From the NCBI GenBank assembly GCA_947452875.1, contig CANGEZ010000078.1:1-8246 (forward strand): 8,246 nucleotides of DNA. The letters are read 5' to 3'. Below, piece by piece: positions 1-6,234 of this stretch. Within the stretch, counting starts at the first letter, position 1; each line of letters opens with the position of its first letter. Position numbers and translations under genes: made by a program. The notes under the pieces were generated by a model, which had not been told where the DNA came from, searched no databases, and was given only the letters and a program-made list of their open reading frames with translations. The stretch comes from Chitinophagaceae bacterium. Lineage in GTDB: Bacteria; Bacteroidota; Bacteroidia; Chitinophagales; Chitinophagaceae.

Positions 1-829
1 AAGTAGAGTGAATCAATCTGTCTAGAGCTGGTTCAACCATTTTGTATTCTTCCATGAACATCTGCTTGTCATCGGCAGTTTCTAATTCGGCGATTTGCGC
101 TTCGATAGCGTTGGTCATCACAATCACTTCGTTGCCTTCATTTTTTACAGCTTCGATTAAAGCTTGAGAATATTTATTTCCAGTATGCATAGACGCTTCG
201 TCGACGTTTGCGACATACAAAATGGGTTTGTCTGTTAACAGGAATAAATCAGCAATGGCAGATTTGTCTTCTTTGCTCAATCCCAATGCCATGATGTTCT
301 TTCCATTATTCAATTGATCGAGGCAAGTTTTCAAAACTTCATATTCGGCCTTTAATTTGGCGTCACCTTGTTTCAATAGTTTTTCTGTACGTTGGATTTT
401 CTTCTCCACGCTTTCCATGTCTTTCAGTTGCAGTTCGGTTTCAATAATTCCTTTATCTCCAACAGGATTGATTGGACCTTCATCTCTCAAAATATTTTCA
501 TCTTCGAAACAACGGATTACATGAATGATGGCATCCACCTCACGGATATTAGCCAAGAATTTATTACCCAAACCTTCGCCTTTACTAGCGCCTCTAACCA
601 AACCGGCGATATCAACGATTTCAATTTGAGTAGGTACTACACGATTAGGTTTTACCAACTCTTCCAATTTATTCAATCTAGTGTCTGGTACGTTCACCAA
701 GCCTGTGTTAGGTTCTATGGTGCAGAATCTATAATTACTTGCCTGTGCTTTTGCACTGCTGCTCACCGCGTTGAAAAGGGTTGATTTTCCTACATTGGGT
801 AATCCTACAATACCTGCTTTTAATGACAT
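1..829 (-). CDS. ychF: Redox/translation-associated GTPase-family ATPase YchF (OLA1 family), 3' end cut by window edge
   Basis: Read on the minus strand from the ATG at 829-827, 276 codons are open to the window edge. The family is usually about 365 residues, so roughly 90 C-terminal residues (most of the TGS domain) lie outside. The P-loop GLPNVGKST is at residues 9-17. The G3 motif DIAGLVRGA starts at residue 73. The G4 position holds NVDE (208-211) instead of NKxD, the YchF/OLA1 signature that shifts preference from GTP to ATP. Residues about 130-200 form the charged helical (coiled-coil) insert. YchF is a conserved cytosolic ribosome-associated NTPase linked to stress and oxidative-stress control; its exact role is debated. 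The ATG sits directly before the P-loop strand and about 17 bases from the expected transcript start. No Shine-Dalgarno is visible. It is the last gene of this strand and not in an operon with the toxin-antitoxin pair 229 bases upstream. Confidence 0.96.
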   Translation of the reverse strand, partial: MSLKAGIVGLPNVGKSTLFNAVSSSAKAQASNYRFCTIEPNTGLVNVPDTRLNKLEELVKPNRVVPTQIEIVDIAGLVRGASKGEGLGNKFLANIREVDAIIHVIRCFEDENILRDEGPINPVGDKGIIETELQLKDMESVEKKIQRTEKLLKQGDAKLKAEYEVLKTCLDQLNNGKNIMALGLSKEDKSAIADLFLLTDKPILYVANVDEASMHTGNKYSQALIEAVKNEGNEVIVMTNAIEAQIAELETADDKQMFMEEYKMVEPALDRLIHST

Positions 830-852
830 TTTGGGTTTGTTTTTTGAAGTTG

Positions 853-860
853 CAAATGTA
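853..860 (-). promoter_or_regulatory. Candidate -7 promoter box for ychF
   Basis: The minus strand reads TACATTTG, an exact match to the Bacteroidota sigma-70 -7 consensus TAnnTTTG, 23 bases upstream of the ychF ATG. No clear TTTG -33 box lies 19-21 bases further up; that stretch is occupied by the 7-base array at 871-905. The predicted leader is very short, about 15-20 nucleotides. Confidence 0.5.
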
Positions 861-870
861 GGTTAAAAGC

Positions 871-905
871 AATGTAAAATGTAAAATATTGAATGTAAAA
901 TGTAA
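871..905. repeat. Five-unit array with a 7-base period (AATGTAA)
   Basis: Units run AATGTAA, AATGTAA, AATATTG, AATGTAA, AATGTAA. Equivalently, a perfect 16-base direct repeat lies at 871-886 and 892-907. It sits immediately upstream of the candidate ychF -7 box, where the -33 region should be. Function unknown; it may be simple slippage DNA. Confidence 0.8.
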
Positions 906-966
906 AACTTGGTTGGTAAGTCGTGGCAATGTCTATTGCAAGGGAAGTTGCTTTTTTAGGGGTTAT

Positions 967-1011
967 GTTCAAATGGTTTCAAAGGTTCAAGAGGTTCAAT
1001 AAGTTTGTTCC
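967..1011 (+). repeat. 9-base-period array, GTTCAAnnn family, copy 1
   Basis: Units are GTTCAAATG, GTTTCAAAG, GTTCAAGAG, GTTCAATAA and a degenerate GTTTGTTCC. The first six bases are conserved and the last three vary. It lies in the ychF/toxin gap. The same unit recurs at 2054-2089, 2147-2182 and 6274-6371. Not recognised as a named repeat. Confidence 0.75.
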
Positions 1012-1058
1012 TCAGCGTAGTCTCTAAAATCTCACTTCTCCGCGGTGAAAAAACGTGG

Positions 1059-1475
1059 TTAACCCATCAAACTTACAATTTCCCTCGGGGTCATTACCGG
1101 CAACTTGCTTTTTTTGAAATCTTTCGTATTTCGGGTAACGATGCATTCGATTTCTGGATGGGTAAGAGCAGTGAAATATTGCATCGCGTCTTCAAAATCG
1201 TTGAAATCAGATTGCATTGATTTGATGACCATAACTTTTGATGCATCGAGAATGTTTGTCCATTCACTCAAAGTATTTAGCATTTTGATACATTCTTTAT
1301 GCGAATATTGTCGGCGAAGTATGTAGTAAATGTTGTTGAATGACAATGCACTTACATAAATGCTCAAGTTTCCCGATAAGGAATGTTGGAAAATGAGAGC
1401 AGCTTCATCAGCATAGGGCTCGCGGTCTGCCAGGAAATCAATGATGACATTGGTATCGAGAAAAATTGTTTTCAT
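1059..1475 (-). CDS. vapC: PIN-domain toxin of a type II toxin-antitoxin system (VapC-like, PIN_3 type)
   Basis: This 138-residue protein fills a whole PIN domain. It starts with the strand FLDTNVIIDFL, giving the first metal-binding acid D7. The central SALSFNNIYYILR helix (42-54) is typical of the PIN_3 subgroup. The motif DFNDFEDAMQYFTA (90-103) supplies D96 (with D93/E95 nearby). The final IVTRNTKDF motif (112-120) supplies D119. Such proteins are Mg2+/Mn2+-dependent ribonucleases that cut tRNA, rRNA or mRNA; the target here cannot be read. It lies 36 bases downstream of the antitoxin gene on the same strand, the usual antitoxin-first order, and probably depends on the antitoxin promoter. 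All expected catalytic acids and full length are present, so it looks intact. No Shine-Dalgarno is seen. Confidence 0.9.
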   Translation of the reverse strand: MKTIFLDTNVIIDFLADREPYADEAALIFQHSLSGNLSIYVSALSFNNIYYILRRQYSHKECIKMLNTLSEWTNILDASKVMVIKSMQSDFNDFEDAMQYFTALTHPEIECIVTRNTKDFKKSKLPVMTPREIVSLMG

Positions 1476-1511
1476 AACAGGGAGGGAGCTACGCAGATGA
1501 TAATATTATAT

Positions 1512-1757
1512 TTATTTAGTGCTTTTGTAAATCGCTTCGGATAATTCTTTTTTATAGTCGAAATTTCTAGGCAACTTCAACTTGCCTTTCAGTTTCATGA
1601 TTTCTGGGGAAAGGAACGGCTTTTTTTCTACTGTTGTGGCTAATGATTTTAGATAATTCTCAACAAGACTGGATAAGCTTTTTTCTTTTATTCTTGCATA
1701 ATTTTTAGCGGCACGAATTACTTCATCATTTATAGTTAATGTAAGTTTGGTGGTCAT
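1512..1757 (-). CDS. Antitoxin of the PIN toxin, DUF6364-like ribbon-helix-helix protein
   Basis: From the ATG at 1757-1755 this encodes 81 residues. The start MTTKLTLTINDEVIRAAKNY gives the DNA-binding beta strand and first helix. KEKSLSSLVENYLKSL completes a ribbon-helix-helix-like fold by about residue 40. The tail SPEIMKLKGKLKLPRNFDYK (about 50-70) followed by a short helix fits the toxin-neutralising tail of the DUF6364 family, known as a partner of PIN toxins. A longer in-frame start exists at 1820, but its extra 21 codons read through the only good promoter (1779-1810) and precede the conserved domain, so I chose the inner ATG. It should bind the PIN protein and repress its own operon. 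The family name is from recall of motif pattern, not a search. Confidence 0.87.
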   Translation of the reverse strand: MTTKLTLTINDEVIRAAKNYARIKEKSLSSLVENYLKSLATTVEKKPFLSPEIMKLKGKLKLPRNFDYKKELSEAIYKSTK

Positions 1758-1762
1758 ATTGC

Positions 1763-1792
1763 ACGTGTTATTTAAAAATAAAGATACGTGTT
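1763..1792 (-). promoter_or_regulatory. Candidate autoregulatory operator of the toxin-antitoxin operon
   Basis: Two perfect 7-base direct repeats, ACGTGTT on the plus strand, at 1763-1769 and 1786-1792, are 23 bases apart and bracket the -7 box. The first overlaps the palindrome CACGTG (1762-1767). Ribbon-helix-helix antitoxins usually bind such paired short sites over their own promoter. That this antitoxin binds here is inference. Confidence 0.4.
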
Positions 1793-1810
1793 TGTCTTTT
1801 GAGGTCAAAA
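1779..1810 (-). promoter_or_regulatory. Promoter of the toxin-antitoxin operon (Bacteroidota type)
   Basis: On the minus strand a TTTTG box (1810-1806) is followed after exactly 19 bases by TATCTTTA (1786-1779). This is one mismatch from the Bacteroidota pattern TTTG-N19-TAnnTTTG. Transcription would begin near 1773, about 15 bases before the ATG at 1757. This supports the shorter antitoxin. Confidence 0.6.
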
Positions 1811-1928
1811 TATTTTGCATGATTTGTCTCCGATTTTGGGTAGCAAGTTCGTCAATCCTTGTCTCAAAAAAATGAGGTTTTCATCTTGATAGTGGTGTTT
1901 TTTTACTTTGAGATGGTCGTTGATTGTA

Positions 1929-1955
1929 GATAAGCTGGATAGGCTGGATAAGCTG
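1929..1955. repeat. Three tandem 9-base units GATAAGCTG
   Basis: Units are GATAAGCTG, GATAGGCTG and GATAAGCTG, head to tail with one mismatch. The sequence differs from the GTTCAAnnn family but the period is the same. Confidence 0.85.
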
Positions 1956-1961
1956 CCACAA

Positions 1962-1996
1962 CAACAAACAACAAACAACAAACAACAAACAACAAA
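1962..1996. repeat. Five perfect tandem 7-base units CAACAAA
   Basis: CAACAAA is repeated five times without error (TTTGTTG on the minus strand), with similar bases just before it. Perfect identity suggests active slippage, so copy number may vary between strains. It is about 310 bases upstream of the plus-strand gene and about 150 bases upstream of the toxin-antitoxin promoter, too far for a simple spacer effect. Confidence 0.9.
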
Positions 1997-2047
1997 CATT
2001 TCTAACATTATATTATTGTACAAGATATTAGTTGCTGATGAAAATCT

Positions 2048-2233
2048 AACCTATTGAACAAATTGAACTTCTGAAACCTTTTGAACAAAATTCTCTAAAA
2101 ACGCAACGTCCCTTGCAGGAGACATTGCTGAGAAGATCGAAACCTATTGAACAAATTGAACTTCTGAAACCTTTTGAACAAAACCATCTAAAAACCTATC
2201 GTCCCTTACAGAAGACATTGCTGAGAAGATCGA
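2048..2233. repeat. 93-base tandem duplication upstream of the spmA/spmB-like gene
   Basis: Copy 1 is 2048-2140 and copy 2 is 2141-2233, directly abutting. I count 8 mismatches, so about 91% identity. A few bases resembling a third copy follow. Each copy begins with a four-unit GTTCAAnnn-type array and ends with the perfectly kept segment GACATTGCTGAGAAGATCGA. The period is a multiple of three, so the frame stays open through both copies (2050-2303), but it lacks a convincing start and resembles no protein I know. Confidence 0.92.
2054..2182 (-). repeat. 9-base-period arrays, GTTCAAnnn family, copies 2 and 3
   Basis: On the plus strand, 2054-2089 reads TTGAACAAA, TTGAACTTC, TGAAACCTT, TTGAACAAA. 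The identical block recurs at 2147-2182 in the second 93-base copy. TTGAAC is the complement of GTTCAA, so these arrays face opposite to the one at 967-1011. Confidence 0.75.
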
Positions 2234-2273
2234 ACCATAAACCTTTAAACTCCAATGATTCCTTCCATTTGCT

Positions 2274-2281
2274 TATTTTCG
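2274..2281 (+). promoter_or_regulatory. Weak candidate -7 box for the spmA/spmB-like gene
   Basis: TATTTTCG has one mismatch to TAnnTTTG and lies 25 bases before the ATG, a distance like that seen for ychF and serA here. No -33 box is present at the right spacing, so this is tentative. Confidence 0.25.
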
Positions 2282-2306
2282 TACATTCAACCCCAAATTA
2301 AAACAC

Positions 2307-3707
2307 ATGGCATTAAGTCGCATCTGGTCGGCATTTATTATTATCGCAATTCTTGTAGCCTCTGCAAAAATGTTTTTCACCGCTGAAAACAAATCGATTT
2401 TTAGTTCAATGGTAACCGGTAAAACGGGAGATACCATTTTGGTGAGCAGAACTGCTGTAAATAAGGCGGCGCCAGGAGTAATTAGTATTATCGATAGCAA
2501 TGTCGTTTTTACTGAAGGCGATGTAAAAACCATCAGAGAAAGTGACACGCAATTGAAATCTTTTAAAATTCAGTCGGCGGATGGAATTATAGAGACTTGC
2601 CAAACTGCTGTTACTTTATGTTTGAAGCTGATTGGCTTTTTGGCTTTATTCATGGGCTTTTTATCAATTGCAGAAAAAGCAGGCGGCATCCGATTTTTAT
2701 CCAGAATCATTAGTCCATTTTTTTCTAAAATATTTCCTGAAGTTCCAAAAGGGCATCCGGCTATGGGACATATGATCATGAATTTTTCTGCGAATCTTTT
2801 AGGATTAGATAATGCTGCAACTCCATTTGGATTGAAAGCGATGGATAGTTTGCAGGAGCTGAATCCAAACAAATCAACGGCTTCCAATTCGCAGATTATG
2901 TTTTTGTGTTTGCATGCATCCGGATTGACATTGATACCGGTAAGTATTATAGCCTTGCGTTCTGCAGCGAAAGCCGCCAACCCAATGGATATTTTCATTC
3001 CTTGTATGATTGCTACATTCATTGCAACGATTGCTGCCATGATGATTGTGAGTGTCAAACAAAAAATCAATATTTTTCAGCCGATAATTTTAACCTGGAT
3101 ACTAGGTATTTCTGCGATTATAGCTGCATTGATTGTTTATATCAAATCATTAAATACAGAGGCTGTTCAGCAGTTCTCAGGTTCATTGAGCAGCGGACTG
3201 ATTTTATTTATTTTCATTGCGATTGTATTGGGTGGCTTGTACAAAAAGATTGATGTGTTTGATGCATTTATTGACGGCGCTAAAGGAGGTTTTGAAACGG
3301 CAGTAAGAATTATTCCATATCTCGTTGGAATGCTAGTGGCGATTTCTTTGCTTAGAACCAGTGGGAGTTTTGATGCCTTGATTGGCGGTATAAAATCATT
3401 GTTTGTTGCGATAGGAATGGATACTCGTTTTGTAGATGGTTTGCCAACGGCTTTAATCAAGCCATTTAGTGGAGGAGGAGCGAGAGGGATGATGGTGGAT
3501 ACGATGAAAACATTTGGCCCTGATTCATTTGCAGGTCGTCTTTCTTGTATTTTGCAAGGGTCGTCTGATACTACATTTTATGTGATTGCCGTTTATTTCG
3601 GTTCGGTATCGGTGAAGAATACACGCTATGCAGTAGGCGCCATGTTGCTCGCAGATTTGATTGGCATCATTACTTCAATTGCGCTGGCTTATGTATTTTT
3701 TGGATAG
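2307..3707 (+). CDS. Fused SpmA-SpmB-like nucleoside-recognition (Gate) domain membrane protein
   Basis: This 466-residue polytopic inner-membrane protein joins two Gate-domain halves that are separate spmA and spmB genes in spore formers. The SpmA-like half has a first membrane helix at about 5-22, helices near 103-121, then NFSANLLGLDNAATPFGLKA (159-178), the family signature, with more helices near 197-218 and 229-250. The SpmB-like half (about 295-466) contains IKPFSGGGARGMMVDTMKTF (384-403) and QGSSDTTFYVIAVYFGSVSV (417-436), both diagnostic. Helices near 258-280 and 292-310 link the halves. Residues about 25-95, between the first two helices, form a long polar loop absent from short SpmA proteins. 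The substrate is unknown; Gate proteins include nucleoside and ion transporters, and the old spore name does not imply sporulation. The start is the only sensible ATG before helix 1, preceded by A-rich sequence without Shine-Dalgarno. It stands alone, behind a repeat-rich leader. Confidence 0.9.
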   Translation: MALSRIWSAFIIIAILVASAKMFFTAENKSIFSSMVTGKTGDTILVSRTAVNKAAPGVISIIDSNVVFTEGDVKTIRESDTQLKSFKIQSADGIIETCQTAVTLCLKLIGFLALFMGFLSIAEKAGGIRFLSRIISPFFSKIFPEVPKGHPAMGHMIMNFSANLLGLDNAATPFGLKAMDSLQELNPNKSTASNSQIMFLCLHASGLTLIPVSIIALRSAAKAANPMDIFIPCMIATFIATIAAMMIVSVKQKINIFQPIILTWILGISAIIAALIVYIKSLNTEAVQQFSGSLSSGLILFIFIAIVLGGLYKKIDVFDAFIDGAKGGFETAVRIIPYLVGMLVAISLLRTSGSFDALIGGIKSLFVAIGMDTRFVDGLPTALIKPFSGGGARGMMVDTMKTFGPDSFAGRLSCILQGSSDTTFYVIAVYFGSVSVKNTRYAVGAMLLADLIGIITSIALAYVFFG

Positions 3708-3712
3708 GATAA

Positions 3713-4909
3713 TTATTCATCATCATTCTCTGTAGAAATAGGCCCAGTGAACATTCCAATGAGTTCCTTGGCTTTGTAAATATTTCTATTGTATTTATTT
3801 CCGATGACAATGATCGTTGCGTCTTCTTCAATCAATCTAATGAATACCGCATTACTTCCATGCCACCAGCCATTATGATAAATGATTTTCTTATGAGGGA
3901 AATTGTACATTCTCCAACCCAATCCATAATTTCTTACGCCTGATTTTTCATTGCTGTAAGGTTTATACGCTTCGTCTAATGTGGCTTTGTTTAAATACAA
4001 ACCGGAAGTTAAAAACCTATCCCATTTCAATAAATCCTGCGGTGTAGAAAAAATGTTTTTATCTCCATATACTTTATCCAAATTGATAAATACTGCCTGA
4101 TAGTTTCTGTAATCGTAGCTTGGTGTTGTTCTGGCAGAATCTTTATCGCTGTAAACAAAACTGCTGTTCATTTTTAAAGGTTCGAAAATTGATTTTTTAA
4201 TGTATTCTGGGTATGTCATTGAAGTGATTTTTTCAATCAACAAAGCCAACAAAGCATAATTCGTATTGCAGTAAGCAAAATGTTTGTTGGGTGGATTGAT
4301 ATTTCTCAACACATTTTTCTTGCTGATTAAAGTTTTCAACACATCCAGGTTGGTAACAAAAGTTTTGGCACTCCAGCCAATTTCATCCATGAAATAAACA
4401 TAGTTGGGAAGTCCACTTCTGTGATTCAATAGACTTCTTACGGTAACACCAGGGTAATTAAATTCAGGAAAGTATTTTGAAAATTGATCATCGATATTCA
4501 GTTTTTTATCTTGCCATAATTTAAGCACCGCCATCGCTGTGAAGGTCTTGCTGACTGAAGCGATATGTAAAGGAGTGTTCGCATTAATGCTGTCATTTCT
4601 GCCAACATGAGCAATGCCATTGTATTTTTCGAAAAGGATATTGCCGCTTTTAGCTACAATCATGCCTCCAAAGAAAGCTGAATTTTTTAGGAATTGGTTG
4701 TACCAATTGTTGCAGTTATTGGCTACCTGTTTGGCATATTCAGGGTTAATTGCTGGAGGTGTAGGTAATGAAATGGGTTTTCCAAGTGTATCATCTGTCT
4801 CGGGTTCTTTATGAAAACTACCACAAGAGCTGAAGCTTGTCATCATGAGAATTATTAAAAATAGGGTGCAGATAGAGCTTCTTGATGAAATTATTTTTAA
4901 AAAATCCAT
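3713..4909 (-). CDS. Serine hydrolase lipoprotein, class C beta-lactamase/penicillin-binding fold
   Basis: This 398-residue protein has a signal peptide with basic residues K5/R10, a hydrophobic stretch at about 13-23 and the lipobox FSSC with Cys29, so it should be a lipoprotein of the periplasm or outer membrane. The catalytic set of the Beta-lactamase (PF00144) family is complete: SVSK at 118-121 (nucleophile Ser118, Lys121), YCN at 213-215 (the YxN motif), and HNG at 345-347 in place of KTG. The block SLLNHRSGLPNY (159-170) is also typical. Such proteins include D-Ala peptidases, esterases and amidases; the substrate cannot be read and true beta-lactamase activity is unlikely to be its main job. 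The gene is convergent with the SpmA/SpmB gene (5 bases between stops) and divergent from serA (90 bases). No Shine-Dalgarno. It looks intact. Confidence 0.9.
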   Translation of the reverse strand: MDFLKIISSRSSICTLFLIILMMTSFSSCGSFHKEPETDDTLGKPISLPTPPAINPEYAKQVANNCNNWYNQFLKNSAFFGGMIVAKSGNILFEKYNGIAHVGRNDSINANTPLHIASVSKTFTAMAVLKLWQDKKLNIDDQFSKYFPEFNYPGVTVRSLLNHRSGLPNYVYFMDEIGWSAKTFVTNLDVLKTLISKKNVLRNINPPNKHFAYCNTNYALLALLIEKITSMTYPEYIKKSIFEPLKMNSSFVYSDKDSARTTPSYDYRNYQAVFINLDKVYGDKNIFSTPQDLLKWDRFLTSGLYLNKATLDEAYKPYSNEKSGVRNYGLGWRMYNFPHKKIIYHNGWWHGSNAVFIRLIEEDATIIVIGNKYNRNIYKAKELIGMFTGPISTENDDE

Positions 4910-4931
4910 TAATTATGATGTGCTTTTTAAA

Positions 4932-4939
4932 TAAAACTA
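4932..4939 (-). promoter_or_regulatory. Candidate -7 box for the serine hydrolase gene
   Basis: The minus strand reads TAGTTTTA, one mismatch from TAnnTTTG, 22 bases before the ATG at 4909. A -33 box is not evident. The spacing matches the other candidate promoters here. Confidence 0.3.
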
Positions 4940-4945
4940 TTGTTA

Positions 4946-4962
4946 ATCAGATATTTACTGAT
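4946..4962. promoter_or_regulatory. Inverted repeat in the divergent serine hydrolase/serA promoter region
   Basis: ATCAG and CTGAT form perfect 5-base arms around a 7-base centre. The element ends 7 bases upstream of the serA -7 box and begins 6 bases beyond the candidate box of the opposite gene. It could be an operator for either; no regulator is encoded nearby. Confidence 0.35.
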
Positions 4963-4969
4963 GTTGGAA

Positions 4970-4977
4970 TATATTTG
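4970..4977 (+). promoter_or_regulatory. -7 promoter box of serA
   Basis: TATATTTG matches TAnnTTTG exactly, 22 bases before the serA ATG. Transcription would start near 4983, giving a leader that is little more than the ribosome binding site. A canonical -33 box is not visible at 19-21 bases upstream. Confidence 0.55.
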
Positions 4978-4985
4978 TGCAAAAT

Positions 4986-4991
4986 AAGGAG
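4986..4991 (+). promoter_or_regulatory. Strong Shine-Dalgarno of serA
   Basis: AAGGAG lies 8 bases before the ATG at 5000, an ideal spacing. It fixes the serA start and is unusual for this window, where no other gene shows such a site. Confidence 0.7.
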
Positions 4992-4999
4992 TATTTATC

Positions 5000-6232
5000 A
5001 TGGCAGAGAAAAAAAATACCAGTTATCCCAAAGAAAAAATCAACATTTTATTCCTCGAAAACATCAGTGAGGCAGCTGCAAAACAATTTTCTCAAAATGG
5101 ATATGTCAGTGTGAAAAAATTGACAGGTGCTTTGAGTGAAGATGAATTGATAAAGGAAATCAAGAATGTTCACATACTCGGTATTCGCAGCAAAACAACC
5201 ATCACTGCAAAAGTTTTAAAAGAAGCCCAGAAATTACAAGCTATTGGATGTTTTTGTATCGGTGTCAATCAGGTTGATTTGAAAGCAGCCACTGAAGCCG
5301 GTGTTGCCGTTTTTAATGCACCATATAGTAATACTAGAAGTGTCGCTGAATTGGTTATTGGTGCTTCCATTATTTTAGTCAGAAAAATTTTAGATAAAAA
5401 TAAAGCCGCTCATGAAGGTAAGTGGATGAAGGATGCAAAAGGTAGTCATGAATTAAGAGGAAAAACATTAGGTATCATCGGCTATGGCAATATCGGAAGT
5501 CAAGTTAGTGTGCTTGCCGAAGCATTAGGTATGAAAGTTGTTTTTTATGATGTGGAAACCAAATTGCCTTTAGGAAACGCATCAGATTGTAAGAGTTTAA
5601 AAGAATTATTACAACAAAGTGATGTGGTTACTTTGCATGTGCCAGAATTGGATGCTACCAAAAATTTAATCAACAAGTCTAACCTCAAATATTTTAAGAA
5701 AGGTGCTGTATTGATTAATTATGCAAGGGGAGAAGTGATAGACATTAAAGCATTAAAATCTTCTTTAGAATCAGGAGATTTAGGTGGTGCGGCCATCGAT
5801 GTGTTTCCTTGGGAGCCTGAAAAAAATGGTGATGATTTTAATTCTCCTTTACAAGGTTTGTCAAACGTATTGCTCACCCCACACATTGGCGGTAGTACAC
5901 AAGAAGCGCAGAATAATATCGGTATGGATGTGAGCGCGAAATTGTTTAATTATCTTGAAAAAGGCATCAGTACTGGTTCTCATTCAATACCTGCTTTAGC
6001 ATTACCTCCTCAAGAAGGCGCTCATAGAATTTTACATATCCATAAAAATGTGCCAGGTGTTTTAAGCCAAATTAATACAGCATTAAGCAAAATCAACATC
6101 CTTGGACAATACCTCAAAACGAATGAAGATATCGGTTATGTAGTTTTGGATATAGATAAAAGTATCAGTAAAAATGCAATGGAGCTTTTGAAGAAAGTGA
6201 AGCATACGATTAAGGTTAGAATACTTTATTAG
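5000..6232 (+). CDS. serA: D-3-phosphoglycerate dehydrogenase
   Basis: This 410-residue cytosolic enzyme should oxidise 3-phosphoglycerate to 3-phosphohydroxypyruvate with NAD+, the first step of serine synthesis. Its length equals that of E. coli SerA and it shares its layout: a split substrate domain, a Rossmann domain with GYGNIG (161-166) and acidic D184 after the second strand, the catalytic triad R243 (NYARGE), E272 (PWEPE) and H295 (TPHIGGST), then a C-terminal ACT domain (about 341-410). The triad is offset by 3 from E. coli R240/E269/H292. In the ACT domain HIHKNVPG (346-353) keeps the His348 and Asn350 counterparts of the serine-binding residues, with Asn366 a likely third, so feedback inhibition by serine is probable. 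There is no intervening ASB domain. serC and serB are not adjacent, so it is a single-gene unit, divergent from the lipoprotein gene. Start set by AAGGAG. Confidence 0.96.
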   Translation: MAEKKNTSYPKEKINILFLENISEAAAKQFSQNGYVSVKKLTGALSEDELIKEIKNVHILGIRSKTTITAKVLKEAQKLQAIGCFCIGVNQVDLKAATEAGVAVFNAPYSNTRSVAELVIGASIILVRKILDKNKAAHEGKWMKDAKGSHELRGKTLGIIGYGNIGSQVSVLAEALGMKVVFYDVETKLPLGNASDCKSLKELLQQSDVVTLHVPELDATKNLINKSNLKYFKKGAVLINYARGEVIDIKALKSSLESGDLGGAAIDVFPWEPEKNGDDFNSPLQGLSNVLLTPHIGGSTQEAQNNIGMDVSAKLFNYLEKGISTGSHSIPALALPPQEGAHRILHIHKNVPGVLSQINTALSKINILGQYLKTNEDIGYVVLDIDKSISKNAMELLKKVKHTIKVRILY

Positions 6233-6234
6233 AG

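Larger units (their letters stand above)
1821..2306. other. Intergenic region without a credible gene, filled with repeats
   Basis: No convincing coding sequence lies between the toxin-antitoxin promoter and the spmA/spmB-like gene. The stretch holds a three-unit 9-base array (1929-1955), a five-unit 7-base array (1962-1996) and a two-copy 93-base tandem repeat (2048-2233). Short open frames here are made of the repeats. From 1821 to 1928 I see nothing recognisable. Confidence 0.75.

Noticed and set aside
392..784. Plus-strand 130-codon open frame
   Set aside because: It is the reverse reading of ychF, whose minus-strand frame has clear GTPase-family motifs.
735..929. Minus-strand 64-codon open frame over the ychF start
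   Set aside because: It overlaps ychF in another frame, crosses the promoter and the AATGTAA array, and shows no motifs.
1010..1058. Possible terminator or dispersed repeat after the toxin gene (around CCGCGG, with TCAC/GTGA arms)
   Set aside because: The stem is only about 4 pairs and no clean U-tract follows. A likeness to degenerate CTC-GCG intergenic repeats of other genomes is only an impression.
1805..2023. Minus-strand 72-codon open frame rich in Val, Cys and Leu
   Set aside because: Its amino acids come from the CAACAAA and GATAAGCTG arrays. The hydrophobic start is an artefact of the repeats.
967..2233. CRISPR array
   Set aside because: Repeat units are 7, 9 or 93 bases without unique spacers of constant size, and no cas genes are present.
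2113..2301. Plus-strand 62-codon open frame in the 93-base repeat region
   Set aside because: It is the repeat read in frame, begins within copy 1, resembles no known protein and has no ribosome binding site; kept only as a remote possibility in the findings.
2570..3070. Minus-strand 166-codon open frame inside the spmA/spmB fusion
   Set aside because: The plus-strand frame carries family signatures across this whole interval; the other is a shadow.
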